This document shows positions 24,482 to 38,110 of a stretch of DNA of 64,000 bases, piece by piece. Positions within the stretch are counted from its first letter, which is position 1. Each line of letters begins with the position of its first letter. Made by a program: the position numbers and the translations under genes. This DNA comes from Linepithema humile. Taxonomy: Eukaryota > Arthropoda > Insecta > Hymenoptera > Formicidae. A model generated the notes under the pieces. That model was not told the origin of the DNA. It ran no database searches and saw nothing but the letters and a program-made list of their open reading frames with translations. The stretch is taken from positions 30,825,911 to 30,889,910 of the forward strand of contig NC_090132.1 in the NCBI RefSeq assembly GCF_040581485.1, read 5' to 3'.

Positions 24482-26440
24482 ATTAATAATTCATTTTTAT
24501 TATTAAATATCAAAAACACAATTTTTTGTAATCAAATATGTTAATTTGTTGTATCGCGTAGATTATAAAAATATCAATTAGAATTTACTCAATTGTTGAT
24601 CTTGCATTATTAAACATAGATTTTGCAACATGATAAAAAAAAGAAAGAAATCCACTTTTTTTTTGTAAAAATCCAAAAATCCGTTTTTAATGTGTGAAAC
24701 AACTTTTTATGAAAATATCATAATAAACGGATTTAATTTTAAATAACTAGTAAGAAATAGAGTTTCGACAAAGTTTCGCAAAATTTTAAACCATCTTTTA
24801 TTTTTATGTATAAAGCTTCGTAAAAACTCATAAACCATTGAGAGTTCTGACTTTATTTTTAATAGTTGTACACAGCTTCTTACGTATGAAACAAATAATT
24901 GTGATCATTAAACAAAGAAAATGTCTTGAAATAAATGGAGATGCCAGATTCGAGTTGTGTCGAGAAGAGACGAAGATTTCAAAAAGTAATTTCGTAGGTT
25001 CAGTTGTGTGACGCGAGTAACATTTCCCGCGGGACAAACTCGACTTCGGTACATAAAAAACATTTTTCCCCACGACGGGACGCGATGTTGTGTTATTTGA
25101 AACGAGGGGAGCGAGTGTTTCACGTTCGTTTATTAAACTCGTACGCGTATAGATTTTTTGCAAATACATCAAATAGTCAAAGTGTTATCACCTGTGACCG
25201 AAATACATAGTCAAAGTATAATTCAAAGAACAAACTTTACCCTACAAAATTTTCTTAAAAATATGAAAATTAGTAAAAAGAATTAGTGAAAGGAATCCTT
25301 GATAAATAAACTAAAGATAATATTTCTTGAAGGAAAATTTATCAATTTGTGAATATGTTTTTCGCACGATAAACGAGCTATTTTAGTTTATCACAAATCG
25401 TGTAATCCATCATCTGTTATCAACAATAGCTCTAAGTGCAATACGCATTTGGCTATCAACGAGCTATTGTTGGCTTGGCTGTCAAGGATTAAATCACTAT
25501 TCATTACGCTGTAGATAAATTGTCCCATTGCTATTGCATCCAAATAATCGGCGCATCTACTGATTCAACCACCTATTTTCAACCGAATGCAAACGGAATA
25601 AGGAATGGAAAATGGTACATTGTGTGAAATATAAAATAAAATACAAAATATAAAATCGCATCAAATACGCATTCAACGGCGCAAGTGATATATTGCATTC
25701 CGTAGCAGTTACAAGATCGAGTTTAATCGACAATGTTTTAGCACACGATAACCGTAATGAATTGCATAGCGCGAAACGCCATTACATTAATTTCGATTTC
25801 ACGCGTGACACCACGCGATCCTGAGTAAATCAAAAATACAAATTCATCCGAATCGAAACGACCGACCGATCCATCAGTGCGGAGGAAAATATTTCCTAAC
25901 AGACGTGACGTAGGTCGGCACCCTCTCGCAAATCGATATGTTCCAATGCATCGCTTGCACTTTCCATAGAAACAACACGCCCAATTAATCGATTACACTA
26001 GCACGGAGCGATAAAAATGAAAGAATAGCATACATGATAGACATAAATGATCGTATGCAAAAGTGCGATAAATGTGAATAACGTCATATTTGAAACGAAA
26101 TATTTCGTATAATTAGAATGCGTAGTATTGTTTGCGCAAAACATTTAATAATAAAAGCGATGCGTATTCTTGTTATTAGGTGTATTGCGTATCGCGTATA
26201 CAATTACTAAATATTCACATAATATAAATTATTAATTTATATTAGAAACGCAAACATTTGCATTTCAATGCAAATACATAGATTGGAAAATATACTTCGC
26301 CGCAGTGATGTTCCCACTGTAGTGAGAAAAAAAATAATGTGTAGCCAGCAGAGAACATCACTCGAGAACGCAATAGTTGAAAAAACTCGTCAAGGGTGTT
26401 GGCTGTACGCCGAGCGTAGAGTGCAATGTATAAAATTCAA
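24400..26440. other. AT-rich non-coding stretch
   Basis: One TG microsatellite, A/T-rich DNA and frequent stop codons. No feature beyond simple sequence. Confidence 0.7.
24450..24478. repeat. (TG)14 microsatellite
   Basis: Perfect TG array of 29 nt in AT-rich DNA. Confidence 0.96.
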
Positions 26441-28504
26441 ACTATAAAAAATATCGGCGGGATGCACGCAAATAGTAAACGGCAACGCGATTTCTATAAT
26501 GTCGAACAAACACGCATGTGCGAGCTAAAACGCGGTTAAATTGTGTCGGATGGGAAAAGCGGAGAAGGAAGAGGAAGTAGAAGTGAAGGGAAAGAGGAAC
26601 GGCCATCTCTTCCACAGGATGCTCCTCCGCAGCTCCTCCGGGCAAAATATTAGTCGACGCGAAATGAACTATTCGTCTACACAGCGATTTTCTCCCTCTC
26701 GCCGTGTTCTGCTCTTCCCGACTCGCTCGCCTTACGCGCGAAATCGTTGCATATTAATTGCGAGAATGCACGGGCACGTGATAATTTGTAAATGAAGTTA
26801 CCAGTATACATCAGGTAACCAAAGTTAACCGCTCAACGCATTAAAGAATCGTGATATTTTCTTGGACAGGTGCGTTGATGTCAAATAAACGTCGGCCGCT
26901 CATTCATTGCCGCGAATAAAAATGGAAATTTCGCCTGAGAAAAATTCATTAGATAGTTATTGCCGAAATGTGAAGAACGGTTGGAAGATTTTCGATCTAT
27001 TTTCTATATCATTTCTAATTTTTCTTATATTTCTCTATCTACTTTAATTCAATACTCAAGATGAAATCAATCCCGACATTTACTAATTTCTTTCTCTTTC
27101 GACGGATAATAAATGTCCGAAAATCAATTAAATTGTCATTTATTATTGCATAACCCAATAACAGAGTTATATATAGTCTTTTAATGATTTGACATGCTCG
27201 ATGTATTGGATATCAATATTAGATACCAGATTTAATAATTATTCATTCATTGGATTTGAAATATAAATTCAATTATCATTGATTATTGAGATTATTGAAA
27301 TAAATGAATAATAAAGCCGATTCAACCTCATAATATAGCTGATTTATTATAAACTTTACGATATTATCGAATATGGATGTGCATGTAAAAAAAAATATCG
27401 CAGTGTCACGTTTAATCCAATGTTACAATTACTCTGACTTGGCTCGCAACTCGTTTGTCACATAAAGAGACAAGAGAGCGTTTTCCACGGAAACTTTTGT
27501 CAAAACGATCACTACAAACGGCGAATCTTGCGCTTCGTGGAAATGATAAATCGTAGCAATTTCACGGACTGTCGTCCGTTTAGTCGACGGGCCGAGTTGA
27601 AAACGATCCGCGTCCTCTTCCGACGTATGTTCCACAAATAAAGAACGAGAAAAAAAAGTTTCGCCGAATCTCCAGATCGTGCGAGTTGCGCAGCACGCGC
27701 CGCTCGCGTGCTAAAAGCGATGATTTCGTCAAGCACAGTCATCGATACTGTACGAGGAGAGAAAGCCGCTCTCCACACGGCGCCAAAGAGATTTTCTCTA
27801 ATTGACTTGGAGGGTCCTCGTGCTGTTAACTCGACTGGAATGCACCGGAACGCTACCCCATTAAATTCATCCGCGATGGAAAGACTACGCTGTCTATCTG
27901 TTGCCACTTTCCCTTCCCCTCTAGCTCACCAGTCCCCGTCCGCGGTTAAAACCGCCATCCGACGCTCGCTCCTTTTCCCATTCCTCTCCCTTTTGCCGCA
28001 CCGTCTCGTCGGGCCTTTCCCACTTTCGTTCTCGCCCATGCCGACGTGGTTCAATATTTGCACACAGATCGATAACGAGGGTGAGTGGGGAGGAGTAGAC
28101 AATACTTTCCTTCGGTGGCATATCAGGCTCCGTAGATAGCGAAACGGGGAGGGGTGATACGACGGGTTGAGATGAGAGAGCGCGAAGGAGGAGGAGGTCG
28201 TTCGGGGAGACGAACCGCTGATAGGTTTGCACAATATTGATTCAATAACGGGTGAATTCTTTGCCGCTTTACGGGCAAGCGGCACGCTCTTTCTGACGAT
28301 CAGTAGCGAGAAAGGCGGAAAAGAGAAGGATAAAGGATAGTAGAATTCGCGGCACTCGAGGTTAAAGTGGAGGCGATATGGTGGCAGGGCAGAGATACGC
28401 CACTGGTGATGGCGGCGGTGGTGGTGATGCGGTGGAGAATGGCAAGGAGCAGAGCGTGGTATTTCGGCTTCATTTCATCCTTTATGCCGGAGAATAGGAG
28501 GGAT

Positions 28505-28507
<3 letters not shown>

Positions 28508-28573
<66 letters not shown>
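28508..28573. repeat. (AG)33 microsatellite
   Basis: Perfect AG array of about 66 nt, the longest uninterrupted dinucleotide array in the window. It accounts for the open frames with Glu/Arg and Ser/Leu runs around it. Confidence 0.97.
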
Positions 28574-28576
<3 letters not shown>

Positions 28577-29111
28577 GAAAGGCCGAGGGAGGAGAACGAG
28601 GCACGCTGAATTACAACCCCTTGCGAGATACCGCAGAATTCGCGTTCAAGATTAAACGGGCGTAAGTCGTTCCACCCTGCAGCATTTAACAAGGTAGCCC
28701 CTTGCGGTGTGGATGGCGCGACGGTGTGTTTAGCTCCGGTGTACGTACTGTCTACTTTACTGATATGCACCGTTTCGTTTTTTCGCCTTCTCGCGCGCTA
28801 ATGAGCTTGGATATTTCAGATTTCGCCGATACTTTGTGAACATCGAGTAATAATAGTGTGAAAGCAGCGTTCTTACAGCACGAAGAATGCTTTAACCAAT
28901 TTTGAATCAACTTTTTTTTCAATCAAAGTTAAAACGAGAGATTTAAAAAGTAATTTCATTTCTAATTACTATATAATATATACGATACACAAATTCACAA
29001 AACATTAAACATTAAAAATGACTAACGCGTATTATTCTGTAAACATTTTCATCGCCTGGAAAGACGAGTTTGCAACATCTTTGAACACGATCGTCATATA
29101 ATCGCACACGG

Positions 29112-29132
29112 AGATGCGCGAGATGCGCGAGG
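29112..29132. repeat. Short tandem repeat, 9-bp unit
   Basis: AGATGCGCG repeated twice plus a partial third copy, preceded by a related GCACACGG. Confidence 0.7.
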
Positions 29133-32100
29133 AGCAAATGCATTTAAAGGTTAAAATCACTAATCTATGTGATAGCCACGCGCGACACACACAGAGGCAA
29201 AAGTAAATTCAACTAATTTATATATACGCGCCGGAACCCGACGCGTATGGCGGTCTGGTGGAGAAGGATGGGCAAACGAGAGGGACGAGAAGGTCGGAGA
29301 GGAGAAAACAGAGGTGAGGGCGGACGTTGAAGGGGATGGGCGTGCAGTTAATCTTCCTGGTCCACTAGACGGCAGGAGAATCCGGCAATTAGTTCGTATC
29401 CACTGCATTGTCTTTCCGCCGCTCTCATCCCCCCTAATACTTCATACACACTCTTCCGGTCGAGATCTCGTGACAGTGTGTGTGCGTACCGCGCAGAAGG
29501 CGCGCGACTAATCTCTTTTTAACTGTATATAATTAACAACGAACGCTCGCGAAGACGGTCATCCTGCTTCTTAAAATCTTCCTAAATTTCTCGACCATCA
29601 TTCGGTGACGCGATATGTCACTATGTTTGATGGATTGATTCATTCTTGAAAAGTAAGAAAAAATATATAAAAAAAGATTAAATTGTAGACAAACAATTTT
29701 GCATTACGAAAAAATATATGACACTAAAAATCCAGTTATTAATCAATTTCGGAAATAGTTTAATGCACAACTGCAGAATAGAAAAAAACGCACCTAAGAA
29801 TCGTTAACTTCGCAGCCGCACTGCGTGCGGGAAAGTAGGGCAAAATTAATCGACCGGAAGAAAAACAATTAACGTTTCAACGAGCCAAAAGACAAAATTA
29901 TTCCATTTCATCTCGAATGGCGCGAAGATCGGGGAAGTCAAGCGCTGGGGGCAAAGAGGTTCGCCGACTTCAGCGTGTCGCGAATTTTATTTTATTCCAG
30001 ACGCGTCCCATAAAATATTCAGGATGAGCGATATCAGCGCGGCCGAGTCCTCGCATAAAGTACATCCCAATACCATCGCGAGTCGCTGCTTCTGCGACTG
30101 TGCAAACACCGGTGCACTTTTCGTTTTTTCGCCCCGCCATCGCCGTCCCTCGCCGCGTCTCTATTTTTTTTTGCCCGACCCCGTGAAAGATGATAGCGCT
30201 GAGAACGGAATGCCATTAGCATTTCTCATTTCTGCTTTTTGCCGCCCCTTATCTGCCAACGGGCGCGACCGCGCTATCGTCGCACGGATTCCGCGGCACG
30301 TTCGGCACCGCGGAATATTCGCGGTTCTCGATTTTTGCGGATGCCCTCTCCCTCGACTCTCGCAGCAAGAATTATTCGGTGCCGAAACGTGACGCGTCGC
30401 GTGTAATTACAACAAACACGCTGTTGGAATTGCAATCGCGTATCTCACCCGCTGTTATCCCGCTTCGCGATCGAACACATCGTATTTTTACGCAGATAAT
30501 AAAATCACCATGGATTTTGCGTGCAAAAATGTAATTATCTGATCTGTGTGACACCGCTCTTTCTTCTATGTTTGCATATATTTAATCTCTCAGTTACCAC
30601 ACTCTTTTGCATCACATTTATATTGCAATTCACTATGAAATATCATACATGTGAAAAATAATAAACAGATGCACATTCACGTAATTTGGCAATTAGCGTA
30701 AGTGTTAACTATTATTTATACAACTACCCATTACTCGTTACAGATTTTGCAACCTAATACAATCTACCCAAAGCTCATTTCATATTTGCGTTGAATGCAG
30801 TCTTTATATTGTGCAAATAAAACTCATTAATGCCATACGATACGATATTAAACAGACATATAAATTTAACAAGTAAAACAATAGAAAGTATTGTCTTGCA
30901 ATTTCGGTAAAGCTTGCTCGAATTAATAATAAAATTGGTACATAACGAATTGGCGAATTATCGGATATATCGGACATATCAGGCATACGCGAATGTATTT
31001 ATTAATAGCCGGTGGAGAAGGAGAGAACTGTGAAACCGCGCGAACGCGTATCTCCTTTCGAGCTCTCACGAAGGAACAAGTCGCGAATTCGGTTTCTGTA
31101 TCGCCGAAGTGTGCGTGGCTGCAAGACGAATCCCTCTTTCGGAATTATTCATTATTCCACTCTCCGATGTACCAACCTCCCGTCCTCTCGCCGTCCCGGC
31201 ACTTTACGTCCACCCACCGCAGTCCTCTTCCGCAGCCATTTTGCGACTCTGCCTTCTCAACTTCATCTACTCGAACCCGGCGCGACTGCTGAAAGTTACA
31301 TCGGCAGGGCGGAAGAGAAATAGGATGGACTCTCTCGCAGCGCAAAAATTGAATAGTTAAAAATTCATTAAAAATCCAGACTCACGCGCACGGAAACGGA
31401 GACGAGTCCGACGACGCGTTTTGGCAGAAGGCTGCATATAAAAACGCTCCTGCCGGAACGCGTGTCGCGAATTATGAAAAAGTTATCACTGTTAGCTCTG
31501 ATCGCATCAAAGAAATCGACGATCGTAAAGTAACCAAAATTAAATTCTGTGTAAAGAAAAAATATAAAACATATAAATGTAAAGAATATTTCCAAAACTT
31601 TTCCAGAAAGTTGTAATTATTTTAAAGCTTGGTATAAAATAGAAACATTGCATTTTATATTTTGATAATATAAAAGAATAGCCGGACAAAAGAATTTTCG
31701 GCGAGTCAGAAATAAACTTTTAAATCATACGTAAATGTATAAAAATTACTCTTTCTTTGTATAATGTTAAAATAAAAATGATGTGTCTTCATCTGACTTC
31801 CCTTTCACATTTTTTTTTTTTAGTCTTTTTTGACTCATTCAATCGTCAACATGCAAGTGCCTTTTTAAAAATTCAAATTGAGCGAACAAACACAGGAGTC
31901 AAGCGTTTCTGTAGGCCGTATCAATTTTGAGGGACATAAAGAATCATATCCGTTGAGGCTTGCAAATATCACCGCGACCAGCACAAACGCGCGCCGCATC
32001 GACAGGCGACGGCTTTCATTGTCCGGGTATAACGAACGACTGTCGCTCGTCGCATTCGGATGGCCGTTTTCGGGACAAAAAGTTTTTACGATCTATTTGC

Positions 32101-32312
32101 ACGTACGCGATGCATCGCGCGCATCATTCCGTCGACCGCAAGAGTGTCCCACGTGGGAATAGAAGTAAAACGATCGCAGTAAAGCTAACCAGACAAAAAC
32201 ATCGACATCGTCAACTTACAGGATCCCTTGTGACTATTCAGTGCCAACTACAAATGATGAACATCAAATTGTCTAAATTGTCTAAATACTATCTGCTTAA
32301 ATATCGAGACAT

Positions 32313-32334
32313 CGTGTGAATAATTATTCACACG
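32313..32334. repeat. Perfect 22-bp palindrome
   Basis: The arm CGTGTGAATAA is followed at once by its reverse complement, with no loop. Pairing continues imperfectly for a few bases on both sides. Could form a cruciform or bind a dimeric factor; no function is assigned. Confidence 0.75.
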
Positions 32335-32569
32335 GTGCAAAATTCATTAATAAAGCTTTTAAATGTTTCAGAAAAATTAGAAGCACTTTAAATTTAGAAA
32401 GATTTGTAAAAAAAACAACTTAAAAATGAATAAGTTTCAAATTATCAAGATTTGTTACTTTACGGTTAAGGTTCCAACAAAGATATTGACGGAAGAAAGA
32501 ATCAAAACTGGTAGACATCCCGAGATGCATGACCGAACGCGAATAAATAAACGAATAACTATGCGGATC

Positions 32570-32655
32570 GACAGATATAGATGAAGATAAATACGGATAG
32601 ATAAATAGATAGAGAGATAGATAGGCGGACGGATGAAAAGACAAATAGATACATC
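32570..32655. repeat. Degenerate GATA tetranucleotide repeat
   Basis: Imperfect GATA/GACA units with interruptions over about 85 nt, typical of an old microsatellite. Confidence 0.75.
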
Positions 32656-32920
32656 CATCTTTATTTCGCGCCAGGGAACGGCGCAAGGACGCGTGGGAAT
32701 ACCATCAGCGCCGGAAGCTACATTTCACCATCGCCACCGAAAAAATCTCAGCAATGCACGTGCGAAAGAAGTTGGATTCGCGTGTTATGACGGGGAGTGA
32801 AGAGAGTGCCCGAATACAATCAGTTCGACACATTCGCGTTTTATCGATATAAAAGGAAGGCCCGAAGGGACTCTCGTTGCCGAGAATGCCAAGGTCGACG
32901 AAGCGGATCGGTAGCGGTCC

Positions 32921-33010
32921 TTGTCATCGCCGTTCTTCCCGTCTTCATCCTCGCCCTCATCCTCATCTTCGTCGACGTCGTCACCGACGTCCTCATCGTC
33001 GTCGTCGGTG
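32921..33010. repeat. Imperfect GTC/ATC trinucleotide repeat
   Basis: Runs of GTC, ATC and CTC units, so the minus strand would encode acidic Asp/Glu runs. All frames are low complexity and no domain is visible nearby. It resembles the reverse complement of the GAC-rich repeat at 14.3 kb in composition. Confidence 0.8.
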
Positions 33011-34802
33011 TTATAGCGGGCAAACAAAATATCGTGGTGTAACGGGACACGGGATACGGTGCTCGGGGTCCCAAACCAGGAAAACCCGAGCAAGTGCTCG
33101 AGCAAACAATGACGGCGAGGCAGTATTGTTCTCCAAGTAATTGAATCCAGCCTACCATCCCTTCGGCCATCCGATGCTCGGCCGACTCCGTCGGGTTCTA
33201 CTCTCCGCTTCGCTGCGTTCTCTCTCTCTTTCCCCTAGTTTCTCCTTTCTCGTATCCGTCTCGCTCGTTCCCTTCCCGCCCCGTTTCCCGCCCCAAGGCT
33301 CTTTTGTCGGAGTCACCGTACCTTGCGCCATTCTGTCCTTCTGCTAAGTCTCGACAATTTCGCGAAATCTTCTTTTTCCATCTCGCCCGAAAATATCCGA
33401 GGAAATACGCCGGGAGATTTATTTATCGCATCGCACATGGACGTGGATTTAAATTGGCCCTTGTTAACCCTTTGCAGTATATGCAAATTTTTTTAAATAA
33501 AATACATCAAATTAACAAATGAGAAATGTTTAGAAAATAAATCTGAAAAAATTTAGAAAATGTACCGATTCATGAGTCTAACAACTATGTTAATTAGATA
33601 GTCAAATGATGATTACGGACGCTAATCATACTTGAATGAGCATCTCTCGGTGGTCACGAGTGGGTAACCACAGTGCCACCAAAGTGGACGTCAGTTAATC
33701 ATGAACGTACACAGTGATAAGCGAGATTAAAGGATGAAAGGAAGTTAATATCATCTTGCTTGATAATTCTTCCCTCGGAATTGCAAAAAATTATAAAAGT
33801 TACAGTTACTAATACACATATACTTTTCTCTGTTTTAAATTAATATTGTATCTATTTCACGCACTTTTGCAAAATTCTTTCAGGCTTAATATATTAATGG
33901 TTGCCCGTTACGTAAAATGGAATTTGTTCTGAATAGCGCGGAAATTCCGGACGATAAAAGTAAATGACGGACACGCTTTGCTCGAGAAAACACGAACAAA
34001 GTGATGTGATAAACGTGTTCAATATGCGAAAAAAAAGACGCAGTCGCCAATATGGTGTCCATATAAAATAATGGCACCGCATGGAAGATGTTAACCTGGC
34101 CATTGCTGCGGCCCAATATCATAAACAGATATTGATATTGCTGTCATATTTGCACACGTGGTGGACTGTTTCTCCGATATTTCTATTGACCGGATGCACA
34201 CATACGGTACAAGAGTGCCACGCGAAACATTTACCGAGTGCTTCGTCATGAACAGACAATTGCATTTTATTTACTCTTATTTAAGCAATGCGATTTTCCC
34301 GCATCAAACCCTGCAATTTTCTCGAAGAGTATGTTTGCCGTCCAGAAAATTTTCCAACGAAAATCTTGTGCAATGTTAACAATATTTATACAATAGTTTA
34401 CCATCCATGCCGTCTATAATTTTGAGATATATATATAATAAATTAAAATATTCAGTTAAATTATGTCGGATTAAATATTCTTTGTATTATAATAATGTAA
34501 CTTAAACTGTTTTCATCAAGCATATAAAAATAGCTTTGTAACTATTGACGCTTATCAAAAACAAACCAGTCATTTCGTCTTGATTTCTTCGCCTTGCAAT
34601 ATAGACTTATATGACACATCGATTCTTTGTATCCGCGCAATCGAACGTAGAAGAGACCTAACCCATCAGGTTGAGTTATTGTACATTGGGGTTTCCGGCA
34701 AACCGACAGTCGGTTCTTTGCTTACCGAAGGCGTGTGAAACGCCGCATATAGACGTTCTTTTGTTTGCTCGAGATGAACGCGGTACTATATGCAAAAGAG
34801 GT

Positions 34803-34819
34803 GGGGGGGGGGGGAGGGG
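34803..34819 (+). repeat. G12-A-G4 tract
   Basis: Twelve consecutive G, one A and four G. A four-stranded G structure is possible, though slippage-prone homopolymer or assembly error are also possible. Confidence 0.9.
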
Positions 34820-35284
34820 TGTGGAAGTTTGCATTCGGTGGACTATCGAATTACAACGCGCTGTCCGCACCGCTCGCTGCGAGTTCCGTTAACAACTGCA
34901 GTCGCAGAGCTGTGTCACCTATTGTTGAAAACGAGCGTAACTATACGTGAAATCGTCTTTGGGGGCCAATGTACCTTCGATTAACACACTCACGACCGAT
35001 GTCGCGCACACGCGGCACGTGGTTTTCAGCACAAACCGCTGTTACACACATGCGGTGCAAGTTATCATTCAATTAAATGACCAGATTTTTTTTCAATTCC
35101 GCGTATAAATGTGATTACATATAGCACCATGATTCATTAGTACATATCATATTTATGTGTATAAATATTTGGCAATAGATTATACTTTCTGTAAAATTAA
35201 TTTCACGGTCCTTATTGACTTTTCTTCCTCTCCGTTTTAAGAGGTTTTACTAAATAAATACTAATAATATGATTAAAATGTCCA

Positions 35285-35313
35285 TCAATACACGCGCACA
35301 CACGCGCGTGCGC
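35285..35313. repeat. Alternating purine-pyrimidine AC/GC tract
   Basis: CACGCGCACACACGCGCGTG and following CGCACGC form a mainly alternating purine-pyrimidine run, a sequence class able to adopt Z-DNA under supercoiling. Confidence 0.75.
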
Positions 35314-35479
35314 ACGCTTATCTTCAATAACAAAATAAATAATAGAATAAAGCAGCAGCACGCTTTTCTTAAAATATTTATCTTTCAGTTTATATTCATC
35401 TTTCTGAGATCTTTCGTTAATTAAAAAATATAATTAAAATTAACTTTTACGAAAAGAAATCATCTGAAATTATAAAAAG

Positions 35480-35796
35480 GTGTGGATTCCAATGAACATT
35501 TCGCTAAAAACTCAAACTATGTTCCCGTAGGATTAGTATTCCGCAGAACTCTGGAGACTGAAAAATACTGGTCCGGTCCCGTCGCGTCGAGCACTTTGCA
35601 CGCCAGTTCGAGTTTTACTCGCAATTACGAGTCGGCTACGGACACATCGTTGAAAGCGGACAGTCCGGCTCGCTCGTTTACTTCGTTTATTTACCGAGGT
35701 ACTCGCGACTTGAGCTTTACTCGAGTAATTAGACCCGAAACGCGACGCTGTCTTCGAAAGCGAACGAAACGTCGCGTCTGTTCGAAAGCTTTATCC

Positions 35797-35832
<36 letters not shown>

Positions 35833-36500
35833 TTCAATCGCGCATTTACTTCCTAGGTTACAATCCCACCCGCTTCCCGTATTCCGCGGTTCACTTACAA
35901 TCAGGATGGAAACTCCTCCGTTGCAGGAACGAACGGAGAGATCGTGTGTGCCAACGCGTCGTCGCCGTCTGGTCTGTCGCAAGCGGATTTACTGCGTCGG
36001 GTTATTGCGTTTGCGAGCGCGTCGCCGTATCCGCTTAAAATTAAAGTCGAAGCTCGGAATTACTGTCGAAAATAAACGGAACACGAGCATCCGTGGAAGA
36101 ATTTCGAATGCCGACGTGAGTGCGTCGCCGCGCAGTCTGCGTCGGACTTGGACACCAGCGAACGTGTTCGCACCGGCGATACGCGTACAAACTTCTGCAT
36201 GCCGCGGAATTCCATCCGAAACTATGGTAGATGTTCGAAAGCATATCCGGCGGCGTTTTTGCCCACCGATAGGATTTACACTTCAGCAGCGATGGCTGAT
36301 TGTACCTACATCGCTCATGGCGGATTCACGCGGAAGCAGCAGCAAGGCATGCCAAGTGAAAAGTTACTTGCTCTCCCTTTTCCAAAAGCAAGCACATTGG
36401 GCCAAATGTTGCTCGTACATACAGTTATAAACGTTCTAAATATAAATCAGGGCAGACTGAACGAGGCACTGCATATAGACAAAAAAGAAAAATATATTTA
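35480..36500. other. CpG-rich block with a 174-codon ATG frame
   Basis: The plus-strand frame 35906-36430 starts with ATG and has an Arg-rich N-terminal half. A second frame (36148-36501) overlaps it. The block is GC-rich relative to its flanks, which lengthens chance frames. A plus-strand donor-like GTGAGTGC begins at 36116. I cannot assign a family, so this stays unannotated as a gene. Confidence 0.4.
35797..35833. repeat. (CT)n microsatellite, interrupted
   Basis: CT array of 22 nt, a TT interruption, then 12 nt more of CT. Followed by TTTCAATCG. Confidence 0.95.
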
Positions 36501-38058
36501 AGGTTAAATATCAAGTTTATAATTTGTTTCTATCGTCAATATTATTATATCATATCATTATTTGAACGCTATTATTAAACTGCTTTAAAATACTGCATAA
36601 ATGTATATGAAATAAAATAGAACGTGTAAAGAGAGTATTACTAAATAATGAGAAAATTGATAACAATCTAAATAAAGTTCCAACATATTTAAAGTTTTCT
36701 TGCTATTTTTTTTTTAAATGAGAAACAATTAGAGAGCTCATATTTGACATATTAGCATAATAAAAATTAAAAATCTAAAAATATACGACACTCCACTTGT
36801 CCTGCTAACCAATATGCTTCAAATCTCGCTTTCTATTTGATCAACTGCTAATTTTATGCAAGTAACTTGTCCACTCAATTTGCTTCCGTTTCGTGTAAAC
36901 CTACCGTTAGCATTAATCGTGGTTAACGCAGTTTTCTTTCTCTATTTATGTTGCAATTAAGGTTTGTGAGAGATCTACAAAGAGAGGTAATTGCTGACTA
37001 ATGATAGGCAAGCAGACTTCAATTCCACCAATAACTTCAGTTAACCACACAACTAATTAAATCTTTCATATTTCCTATTTCTAACATCAAAATCTACGGA
37101 GAAAAAAAACGGAAAAATCTAAGTACTTTTTGAACAGTCCTTGTATTTTGTATAAATTTAATCAGTATTAATATTTCAGATCGCGAAAGAATCATTTTTT
37201 CATAATCGATTATATACTGAACGATTTTTATCTGTTTTCGTATCCGAGAAGCTATATTTCTAAACGAAAGCAAACATACACAGCCTTATCTATGTCAGAA
37301 TCTCGTTGGTGAACGGTTCTCCAGAGTGTTCCGCGAAAAAATGAGGCACCTCGACACGTCGCCGATTAGTCTGTCCTGTTGGTCCGCCTTGCGAATTCGC
37401 CCCCGTTTAGTTGCATGCCTTATCGACGGCGGAGATGCAAATTTAGAAATACGCGGCGACGTTGTGTCTAGTGGCTTCGATGCACGCGACCTTTACATAC
37501 TGGTGTAGTGTAGGCACCGCGTAGCCGCAGATGGATATTTTTGTAATTGAAAATGATCGATCGCGGCGCCCGCGCGTCCCGCCATACCGAGTAATAAGGT
37601 TACCTACTTGAAAACGCGAGAAACGTCTGAGCACGCGAATGAGAGAAAAGTCGTCAAGAAATCAAATAAATTATCATAGATTTACATCGTGCATAACTTT
37701 ACCAAAGTGCACAAATAATCGATAAGAAATTATACGTATATATGTACAATACATAAAATATTTGATACTTTACAAATATAATTATAAAATAATATAGTTT
37801 GATAATAGATAGAACATGCTAAAACTCGCTCTGCCTCAAAAATAAATTCAAATGAAGGAAGTTTCAATATTACTCATTTAAAGCGTAATGTTACAAAATT
37901 TGTTTAAAAAAATTTATTCAAAATGTAATGCTTTGTTTTATCAAGATTATTCCATATACCAATATTGTTCATTATCTAGCTAGCTGCAATATTATAAATT
38001 TTTTATCAATTATTGATTTTTTCACGTAAACTACAGAGCTATGTAAACCTTTACTCAC

Positions 38059-38110
38059 ATTCTATCCGTGATTGGTGCGGAATGGCATAGTGAAAAACAC
38101 ATTTACGTAC
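38059..38110 (-). other. Candidate recursive-splicing exon downstream of ratchet point 2
   Basis: Minus-strand segment of 52 nt between the CAG acceptor and a donor GTGAGTAA with GT at 38058-38057. The donor is preceded by AGAAT, as is the downstream donor of the first site. This matches an RS-exon defined by a strong downstream donor. The segment contributes no recognisable protein sequence. Confidence 0.42.

Larger units (their letters stand above)
26440..30590. other. Moderate-GC blocks separated by AT-rich DNA
   Basis: GC-richer blocks at about 27,430-28,800 and 29,150-30,540 flank AT-rich DNA. Holds the longest AG array. Open frames of 100-156 codons overlap each other on both strands and encode no recognisable domain. 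Confidence 0.65.
30590..33480. other. Mixed non-coding stretch rich in simple sequence
   Basis: Contains GATA and GTC repeats and a 22-bp palindrome, with GC-rich segments at about 31,010-31,450 and 32,690-33,430. A minus-strand donor GTAAGTTG with GT at 32219-32218 is preceded by a possible acceptor 28 nt upstream, but the tract is weak. Confidence 0.6.
33480..35480. other. AT-rich non-coding stretch
   Basis: AT-rich with a moderate-GC segment at about 34,670-35,050 containing the G12 tract. No gene recognised. Confidence 0.7.
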
